Shown piece by piece: positions 57,995 to 64,000 of a stretch of DNA of 64,000 nucleotides. Within the stretch, counting starts at the first letter, position 1. Each line of letters begins with the position of its first letter. The stretch spans positions 1-64,000 of the forward strand of contig NZ_CAMLDD010000012.1 of NCBI RefSeq assembly GCF_946478785.1. The letters run 5' to 3'. The notes under the pieces were generated by a model. The model saw only the letters and a list, made by a program, of their open reading frames with translations, did no database searches and was not told where the DNA came from. The translations under genes and the position numbers were made by a program. Origin of the DNA: an uncultured Flavobacterium sp. (GTDB taxonomy: Bacteria; Bacteroidota; Bacteroidia; Flavobacteriales; Flavobacteriaceae).

Positions 57995-59635
57995 CTATTT
58001 TCCTTTGGAAATAAATTGCAAAGCCCCTTCGAGAACTTCGTCTTTGCCTTCTTGAATTCCTTTAATAGTTTGTTTTACTTCAATATCTGGAACAATTCCA
58101 ATTCTTTGTGTTTCTTTTTTATTAGGGTAGAAAACACCATAGCAAGTAAATGATGTTTGAAATCCTTTAATGACTTGAAAATGTGCATTTGCTCCATCTG
58201 CGCCAGAGGTCTGGCTGCCAATTATTGTTGCATTTGGAGCCACTTGTAAACCCATTGCTGTATATTCACCGTGACTAAATGTTTTTTCATTTACTAAAAT
58301 CACCACTTTCCCTTTGTAATACTCAGCATTAGTTTTTCCACATTTTTCAATTCCTGCTCTCCAAATAAACCGGCCAGGGTAACTTAAATCAGGATCTATA
58401 TATTTGACAAACTCTTTTGGTGAAGGATTTAAGTATTCAGCGATGGCAAAATTAGTATCATTGCCATGATTTCTGATGTCAAAAATTATTGATTTTGTAT
58501 TTTTAAATTGCTCCATAACTGTTGCAACATCATTGATTTCCAACGCCTCTAGATTAACATACCCTATATTGCCTGATAATAGCTTCCACTTTTCTTTCTC
58601 TGGAAATTGAATTTTTAAATCTTGATATGAATACCTTTTTATTGTTTTAAGAGATGCCTTTTCATTCCTAATGAATTCAATTTCAGCAGTATTTGATTTG
58701 CCCATAAGGATAACCCAATAAAATCTATCAAGAACGGCACTCGGATTAGAGCCTTCAACATATTTTTTATTTTCTTTTATAATCTGTGCTATTTTTTTTC
58801 CATCAATTTTTGTGATTACATCCCCAACTTTGAAATCGTCGATTTTTGCTAATGAATCATTTTGAAAACCAGTCACAACAACCTTTTCGTCAATGATCTT
58901 AATCGTTACTGCCATCCATTTATCGCCAAAATAGTCAAACAATTTAAAAGAAGAAAAAGAGGCATGGGTGTCATTTAATTTTGTCACTAGTTCTTTCATT
59001 GCCAAAACTAAATCTATTTCAGAATCAGGGTTACTGAATTTAGGCAACATTTCATTTAAAGCTGCATCCCAATTTTGATCCATTTGGTATTTATATGGAA
59101 AAAAGTATTCTACATAATTCCAATATCTAAAAAGTGCCAAAAGGCGTAAATTTCTATCGACCCATTTAAAATCTGAATATTTAATTTCTTTTTTAAAGTC
59201 TAAAAGAGGTTCGCCATATTGAACATAATATGTTTTCCCTTGATATTTATTCTCTTCAATAAATTTGAGTTTATTCCTTAAGGTTTTAGAAAATAACTTA
59301 GAATTGTCAATCCATGTAAAATCAATATTTTTTGTAAAATAGTCAACTTTTGAATTGGGCTTAGCAGCTTTGTATCCTTTAACTTCTCCTAATGAAGTAA
59401 TCCAATTTTCCATTACCAATGAAAATTCCGTTGCAGTTTGTACTTTGTCAACTTTTGGTAAAATCTGAAACAATTGTTCGTCCCAATTTTTACTTCCATC
59501 GGCAACATTTGGATGATAATATTTTAAGTAGCCCCAAACTTTGCAAGTGGTGGCTAGTTTTTGGGTCTCAGATACTTTTTCCTGACCAAATGCAAACTGA
59601 ACTATTATAATAAAAATATAATAAACTTTTCTCAT
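57995..59635 (-). CDS. Secreted S41-family C-terminal-processing peptidase
   Basis: The 546-residue protein has a signal peptide (FIIIVQFAFG), an N-terminal helical region, a PDZ-like part (about 230-320, FKVGDVITKIDGKKI) and the S41 catalytic domain (about 350-530). The latter has IIFDIRNHGND, VVILVNEKTFSHGEYTAMGL with the likely catalytic Ser near 452, and QTSGADGANAHFQ. Tail-specific proteases of this kind work in the periplasm. It starts 25 bp after the stop of the nearer precursor gene, so it is in the lanthipeptide operon. It may process, degrade or give immunity to the peptides. The role is inferred only from context. Confidence 0.85.
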   Translation of the reverse strand: MRKVYYIFIIIVQFAFGQEKVSETQKLATTCKVWGYLKYYHPNVADGSKNWDEQLFQILPKVDKVQTATEFSLVMENWITSLGEVKGYKAAKPNSKVDYFTKNIDFTWIDNSKLFSKTLRNKLKFIEENKYQGKTYYVQYGEPLLDFKKEIKYSDFKWVDRNLRLLALFRYWNYVEYFFPYKYQMDQNWDAALNEMLPKFSNPDSEIDLVLAMKELVTKLNDTHASFSSFKLFDYFGDKWMAVTIKIIDEKVVVTGFQNDSLAKIDDFKVGDVITKIDGKKIAQIIKENKKYVEGSNPSAVLDRFYWVILMGKSNTAEIEFIRNEKASLKTIKRYSYQDLKIQFPEKEKWKLLSGNIGYVNLEALEINDVATVMEQFKNTKSIIFDIRNHGNDTNFAIAEYLNPSPKEFVKYIDPDLSYPGRFIWRAGIEKCGKTNAEYYKGKVVILVNEKTFSHGEYTAMGLQVAPNATIIGSQTSGADGANAHFQVIKGFQTSFTCYGVFYPNKKETQRIGIVPDIEVKQTIKGIQEGKDEVLEGALQFISKGK

Positions 59636-59660
59636 ATTGAATGAAAATATAAATGATTAA

Positions 59661-59816
59661 TTAACAAGACCACTGAGAAGCGCATATTATTGGCCAAGCT
59701 GATCTGGCACCATCACATTCTACCGTGGAAGACGGTCCATAGCCCCCCGAAATAGCTACTTTTTCTTTATCTGAAATCTTAACTACTTTCAAATTTTTTA
59801 AACTTAATTTTTTCAT
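59661..59816 (-). CDS. Lanthipeptide precursor peptide 1 (51 residues)
   Basis: The short ORF encodes a 25-residue leader (MKKLSLKNLKVVKISDKEK, ending AISGG) typical of Bacteroidota GG precursors, and a 26-residue core beginning YGPSS. The core has three Cys (34, 45, 51) with five Ser and one Thr, so up to three rings are possible. It shares SAWPI-x-CAS with precursor 2. The leader is nearly identical to that of precursor 2 in residues 1-19. The S41, LanC, LanB and PCAT genes follow on the same strand. The A-rich sequence before ATG resembles that of its twin. Confidence 0.85.
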   Translation of the reverse strand: MKKLSLKNLKVVKISDKEKVAISGGYGPSSTVECDGARSAWPIICASQWSC

Positions 59817-59921
59817 CTTTATTTTTTTAGATAATTACAAATATTTTAAAACTTATAGCTAAATAAATAAAAGTGAAATCTATTACTAGAAATCACTTTT
59901 AAATTATTAAAAAAATTAGGG

Positions 59922-60098
59922 CTAGTAAGGTCTGCAATCAATATATTTAGATGCACAATCTATTGGCCACGCTGAAGTATTATTGCATGACATAGCACAA
60001 GAACCATTACATGAGGCTCCATACCCACCCATAATTGTTGATTTTTCCTTGTCAGAAATTTTCAACACTTTCAAATTTTTTAAGCTTAACTTTTTCAT
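59922..60098 (-). CDS. Lanthipeptide precursor peptide 2 (58 residues)
   Basis: The ORF encodes a 25-residue leader (MKKLSLKNLKVLKISDKEK, ending TIMGG) and a 33-residue core beginning YGASCNGSC. The core has five Cys (30, 34, 38, 48, 55) with five Ser and one Thr. Its N-terminal part repeats an S-C pair every four residues (29-30, 33-34, 37-38). The C-terminal part shares TSAWPIDCAS with precursor 1. Cleavage after GG by the C39 exporter is expected. It is the first gene of the operon, so precursor 1 probably arose by duplication, 105 bp downstream. Confidence 0.87.
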   Translation of the reverse strand: MKKLSLKNLKVLKISDKEKSTIMGGYGASCNGSCAMSCNNTSAWPIDCASKYIDCRPY

Positions 60099-60211
60099 CT
60101 TTAATTTTTTTTAGATGATTAATAAATATGTTTTTTAAAATGCCTTACAAATAGTTTCTAGCCACGTATATTTTACGTTTCATATAAAAACGAAAGTAAG
60201 TTAATTTGTAC

Positions 60212-60219
60212 CAAAAATA
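60212..60219 (-). promoter_or_regulatory. Candidate -7 promoter box for the lanthipeptide operon
   Basis: On the minus strand TATTTTTG matches the Bacteroidota -7 consensus TAnnTTTG exactly, about 114 bp before the precursor 2 start. A TTG lies 14 bp upstream, closer than the usual spacing for the -33 box. The long leader would leave room for regulation. Confidence 0.4.
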
Positions 60220-60239
60220 AAAGGAATTCTTCGCAAGTC

Positions 60240-60272
60240 TTATGCGTAATTATACGAATATGATACGCATAA
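60240..60272. promoter_or_regulatory. Dyad operator-like site between the XRE gene and the precursors
   Basis: Two perfect 9-bp half-sites (ttatgcgta at 60240-60248 and tacgcataa at 60264-60272) are separated by 15 bp, centre-to-centre 24 bp. The site lies just upstream of the candidate promoter for the precursors. The XRE regulator encoded at 60483-60839 is the obvious candidate binder. The rest of the 384-bp gap is AT-rich, with no further gene. Confidence 0.45.
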
Positions 60273-60482
60273 TTTTTTTTGATATTATTGATTACATAAT
60301 AGCAGCTTGTTTCTACCTTAATTTTAATTCCGGTTTTAAGATTTTAATTACATTTCACTTTGGTTTAAATATAATTTTGTGGATACATTATTTAAAATGT
60401 AAAAAACAATATAACCAGTAATTTGATTTTCGAAAGTTATTAAATTGGTGCTCCAAAAGATTTGTAAGATTGTGAAATTTCG

Positions 60483-60839
60483 TTAATCCACTTCATAATC
60501 CTTTAATCTTTCTTTTAGTACCCTGTTTTCCTCTTTTAGAAAATCAATATGCTCCAGAACAAAATCTGGCATGTTGAAATAATGAACTTTTCCTGAAATA
60601 CTAACGGGACTATTTTCTTTTATATTTTTGTAAACTGTCTTGATATTATCTTCCTCATAAATATCGTCTTTGTTTACGTCAAGTACTTTGGCTATTTTTA
60701 GCCACTCGGTATTGGATATGGGATGTTTGCCATTTTCTCTACGGCTGTAATTGGGTTGTGTCATGCCAATACAATCTGCCAATTGTTCCTGCGATAGTCC
60801 TTTATGAGTTCTTGCGTCTTTTAGTTTTTTTTTTGTCAT
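60483..60839 (-). CDS. XRE-family helix-turn-helix transcriptional regulator
   Basis: From the preferred Met (MTKKKLKDARTHKGLSQ) the protein has 118 residues; an ATG 42 bp upstream would add 14. The N-terminal XRE/Cro-C1 HTH (about 3-58) has LSQEQLADCIGMTQPNYSRR and ENGKHPISNTEWLKIAKVL. A short C-terminal helix (LEHIDFLKEENRVLKERL) looks like a dimerising coiled coil. It lies upstream of and in the same direction as the precursors and probably regulates them. The region 60840-61274 beyond it is very AT-rich; I see only short unconvincing frames there. Confidence 0.85.
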   Translation of the reverse strand: MTKKKLKDARTHKGLSQEQLADCIGMTQPNYSRRENGKHPISNTEWLKIAKVLDVNKDDIYEEDNIKTVYKNIKENSPVSISGKVHYFNMPDFVLEHIDFLKEENRVLKERLKDYEVD

Positions 60840-61274
60840 GAATAGTTTTTTAAACAAAATCGTTTTTTTAAGCTTAACCATTACTTAACGGTTTAAGATT
60901 TATTATTTTATAATTGCTTTTTGCAACACTTCATTTTTTTTTCCTTGAATTCCTTAATTGTAGAATGAACTCCAATATTTACCATATTTTCTGCTTCTTT
61001 GGATCCATTGTTTGCATTGTTGCTATTTTTTAACCATTTTACATATTAGAAAGACTGTGGAAATAATGACTGTCTTAACTTGATTTCCTGATAATATGAT
61101 ATTTCCATATTTTTATTTCTAAAATCAAAGACTATTTAAAAAAAACACCTTTAATAACATTATGTTTCGTAGTCTTAAATTCTAGTAATAGCAAATACAA
61201 AAGAAATGTTTAATAAGAAAATTCTAAGGGGTGTAAATTGAAAAAAATAGAGGTCAAATTCGTAAATTAAGCTC

Positions 61275-61586
61275 TTATCGTGAAAATTTTAAAGATATAT
61301 TTGTAATATTTACAATAATAGAAAAAAAATCATGAGATAACCTCTTTTGATATAATTCAACTTCACTTCTATAACCTGGATGGTAAGAAGGCATATATTT
61401 AATATAGCCCAAATCATGAAGCTGTTTAAAATATTTATGCTAAGTGGGCAATGTGTTGATATGTGACAATACCATGAGCTTGCGACGGCTGACTTTAATT
61501 CTCTGCCTCTCTCCTTGCTTATATACCAAAGTTAGAATTGCTGTTAAAATAGCCAAATGTCATACGTTGAGCTGGGGATCATCCAT
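61275..61586 (-). pseudogene. Mobile-element HTH protein with two in-frame stops
   Basis: One minus-strand frame of 104 codons reads MDDPQLNV, stop, HLAILTAILTLVYKQGE, IKVSRRKLMVLSHINTLPT, stop, HKYFKQLHDLGYIKYMPSYHP. The second half resembles the conserved small HTH proteins of Bacteroidota transposons, where residues like SRxKxM..SxI...TYHKCIKELxxxGYIxYxPSYxP are usual. The two in-frame stops make it a pseudogene. It marks an old mobile element next to the lanthipeptide cluster. Confidence 0.6.
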
Positions 61587-61701
61587 ATAACCCTATCTAA
61601 AACCTTTAAAATTGGAAAAATCGGCTGTAAATTAAAGCCATCAAAGGACATTTCAAAAGAGCAGGCATTTTTCAGAATTAATTTTCTAAAAACATGAAAT
61701 T

Positions 61702-62399
61702 ATGCTCTACAAAGAAACTGTTACGCCCCAGATGTGGGAACTTCTTACAAAGTCTTATGAAATATGAAAAACTAAAAGAATTAATCTTGCAGGAGGCACT
61801 GCCTTAAGCCTGATGATAGGACATAGATTAAGCATCGATTTGGATCTGTTCTCCACACAGGATTTTGATGTACAATCTATGTTTGTTCATTTAAGCAGGG
61901 AGCATCCAGTTACAACCAGGGAGCTATTTGACAATACAATGCTTTTAAAATATTTATAAAGTTAAAGTAGATATTCTAACCCATAAATACCCGTGGCAGG
62001 AACCTATTCAAACCGAGCAGGGAATCAGGCTGGCATCTTTACATGACATAGGAGCTATGAAGCTGCATGCTATATTTCAAAACGGTACAAGAATAAAAGA
62101 TTTTGTGGATATGCATTTTCTTTTGGAACATCATCCCCTTAAAAACCTATTTAGATGCTTACCAGAACAAATACAATGGAAATCCAGCACTGGCTTCTCA
62201 TTCCTTACTGCATCATGAAAATATAGACCACGAAGAAAAAGTTAAACTCCTAAGAGAAAAAGAAACAAACTGGAACAAGATGACCCTGCGTCTGAAAAAA
62301 GCAGTTTTCAATCCTTCACTTAATTTTTCAGAGGTAAAAAACCAAATGCCTCCACCAGGTAAAAGACCTGGATTTAGGAGGACATCTTCGTTTCTCTAA
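61702..62399 (+). pseudogene. AbiEii-type nucleotidyltransferase toxin, frameshifted
   Basis: Translation across frames gives MLYKETVTPQMWELLTKSY, LAGGTALSLMIGHRLSID, then LDLFSTQDFDV, then VDILTHKYPWQEPIQTEQG, ASLHDIGAMKLHAIFQNG, IKDFVDMHFLLEHHPLKTYL and a helical tail. The GGTALxxxxGHRxSxDxDLF and DIxAMKLxA motifs are those of AbiEii/DUF1814 nucleotidyltransferases, the toxin of type IV abortive-infection systems. At least two frameshifts destroy it. The usual AbiEi partner is not visible upstream. Confidence 0.75.
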
Positions 62400-62451
62400 A
62401 AAATCATCTTGGTATTATGGATATTTTTAAAGTTTCACATATAGCAAGGTT

Positions 62452-63027
62452 CTATTTTACTTCCGAGATTTTATTACTCACGCGAAAAAAGTCAAAATCA
62501 GCATATCCTCCGGCTGATTTGGTTGCACAATTAAATAAACCATAACGATAGCCCATAAAATGCGGGATGTCATATTTCATTTTCAATATATTTCCAATAG
62601 GATTCCATACTTTTCCATCTAAGCTATACGAAAATTTAGCTTCATCTTTCCCATTAAGAGTCCAAAGGCTTTTAGCTGCATCGTTCATGCCTGTAAAATC
62701 GCAATCGATTCTGAAGTAAATTTGGTCTTGACTCAATGGAATTCGCTCTACTTCGACAGGCTTATCATTACCAGCATTAATCATTACTATCGACTTTTGA
62801 CCCGCGTCAATTTTAACCCCCACCAATCCATACTTTTTTTGGAGAACTGAGAATCCGGCAAAATCGCCGTCTTTCATTTTGGAAACATCCAGGACAACAG
62901 AAGCTGAACTTGTTGGTCCAATCGTACGTTGTGTAAGCGTGTTTCTGGCCTGAAGAAAATCAGTGTCGATTCTTCCTGTTTTGAGGCGCAGAAATCCTTT
63001 TCTTTCAGTTACAGCCCACAGCGCATT
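62452..63027 (-). pseudogene. GH43 C-terminal beta-sandwich fragment, joined to a SusC fragment
   Basis: The frame reads NALWAVTERKGFLRLKTG, ARNTLTQRTIGP, then the sandwich through PHFMGYRYGLFN and GYADFDFFRVSN to a stop. This is the GH43_C2/xylosidase C-terminal domain. The catalytic propeller is missing. Upstream the sequence switches, in another frame, into the susC fragment at about 63027, so a deletion removed the 3' part of susC and the 5' part of the GH43 gene. Confidence 0.75.
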
Positions 63028-64000
63028 GAACCTGTCGAATTTACATTTTCTTCAATATGGGCTAATTGTAAGCTTGTCCCTACTCTTAACCAGTCTGTAG
63101 CTCTGGTATCTAAATTTACCCTTAGCGAACCTCTATTAAACTCAGATCCTAAAGCGATCCCTTCCTGCTTAAAATAACCAGCTGATAATAAATATTGCGT
63201 TCTGTCATTACCGCCGCTTAAAGTAAGTCCATGATTTGTTACCGGAGCTCTTCTGAATAATTCTTCTTGCCAGTTTGTACCCTTGCCTAAATAGCGGGAA
63301 TTAGCAAATTCCGGTCTTTTATCAAAACCCCAAACTTCTGCCCTGTCGTTAATAAACTTCGCATATTCCCTTAAATTCATAGTATAATATTGCTTAGTAT
63401 TCTCCTGGAATCCAGTTGAAAATTCGTAAGAAAGTTTCGAAGGTCCGTCTTTACCTCTCTTGGTAGTAACTATAATTACACCATTAGTGGCTTGCGAACC
63501 ATAAATAGCAGTTGCTGATGCATCTTTTAAAACGTCGATAGACTGAATATCCGAAGGACTGATAGTTGCTAATGGATTTGTACCATTACGTCCCTCATAA
63601 CTTTGACCAATTATAACTCCATCAATTACATATAAGGGAGAACTGCCGCCAAAAGAAGACAAACCACGTATCTGTATATTAACACCACCACCCGGCTGAC
63701 CGGAAGTCTGCTGGACAACTACTCCGGCTACTTTACCCTGCAAAGCCTGGTCAAATGTTGTTGGACTTGTTTTAAGAAGCTCTGCACCCGATATTGAAGA
63801 TATTGCTCCTGTAAGATCTTTTCTCTTTGCTTTACCATATCCAATTACCACTACTTCGTCTAATGCTTTTCGATCTTCTTTTAAACGAATTTTTAATTGG
63901 CTGCCTGTAACTTTTACTTCTGTACTTACATAGCCCAGATAGCTTGTAACAAGTATATCTCCAATTTTCGCCTTAATAGAAAATGACCCGTCTAAGTCCG
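63009..64000 (-). pseudogene. SusC-like transporter, 3'-truncated and open at the window edge
   Basis: The frame is open to the right edge and reads a regulatory-like domain (GDILVTSYLGYVSTEVKV), ALDEVVVIGYGKAKRKDLTGA, the plug (IQIRGLSSFGGSSPLYVIDG, IQSIDVLKDASATAIYGS) and the first barrel strands. It then ends at ENVNSTGS, followed by a few out-of-frame residues. Only about the first third of a SusC protein remains. The junction lies inside a GH43 gene. It is the remains of a second PUL. Confidence 0.85.

Noticed and set aside
60900..61070. Minus-strand frame reading EAENMVNIGVHSTIKEF
   Set aside because: No good start or leader, short, and no recognisable family; probably chance or debris.

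Overview
The window looks like a chromosome segment from an AT-rich member of the Bacteroidota, most likely Flavobacteriaceae (Flavobacterium-like). The evidence is a SusC/SusD pair, a hybrid two-component sensor, a C-terminal type IX secretion (T9SS) sorting domain, A-rich leaders in place of strong Shine-Dalgarno sites, and TAnnTTTG-type promoters. Nearly all host genes are on the minus strand.

Region 1 (about 0.2-34.5 kb) is a polysaccharide utilization locus (PUL). In transcription order it holds a hybrid sensor/regulator, then susC, susD, a surface glycan-binding lipoprotein and a 1,864-residue secreted alginate-lyase-fold protein with two CBM3 domains. A second block follows: DUF4861, GH43, GH88, GH2, a sugar MFS porter, GH97, GH43, GH28 and a second alginate-lyase-fold protein. 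The enzyme set points to an acidic, pectin-like or arabinogalactan-type heteropolysaccharide: a lyase/GH88 pair for uronic acids, GH28 for the backbone, and GH43, GH2 and GH97 for neutral side chains. Two enzyme remnants (GH97 and GH43) lie inside the locus. A 48-bp element, 43/48 identical, lies upstream of both blocks and may be the shared regulator site.

Region 2 (34,598-43,441) is a complete 8.8-kb IS1595-family transposon. It has perfect 25-bp terminal inverted repeats and a perfect 8-bp target duplication (ttaatttt). Besides its transposase it carries an RnlA/RnlB-type toxin-antitoxin pair, an overlapping zinc-ribbon/HEPN-like gene pair that may be an undescribed defence module, a secreted protein preceded by a large alternative-pairing RNA-like structure, two paralogous small proteins, and two micro-ORFs with the same N-terminal motif. 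A decayed IS982 copy and about 1.8 kb of gene debris follow.

Region 3 (about 46.6-60.8 kb) is a class I lanthipeptide-type biosynthetic cluster. It has two short double-glycine precursor peptides, an S41 protease, a small secreted protein, LanC, full-length LanB, a glycosyltransferase-like protein, a C39-peptidase ABC exporter, an HlyD adaptor, a DUF707 protein, and UDP-galactopyranose mutase with a one-base frameshift. An XRE regulator lies upstream. The precursors share a GG leader and a SAWPIxCAS core motif.

Region 4 (61-64 kb) is decayed: a mobile-element HTH remnant, a broken AbiEii-type nucleotidyltransferase, and a SusC fragment fused by deletion to a GH43 C-terminal domain. The SusC fragment runs off the right edge.
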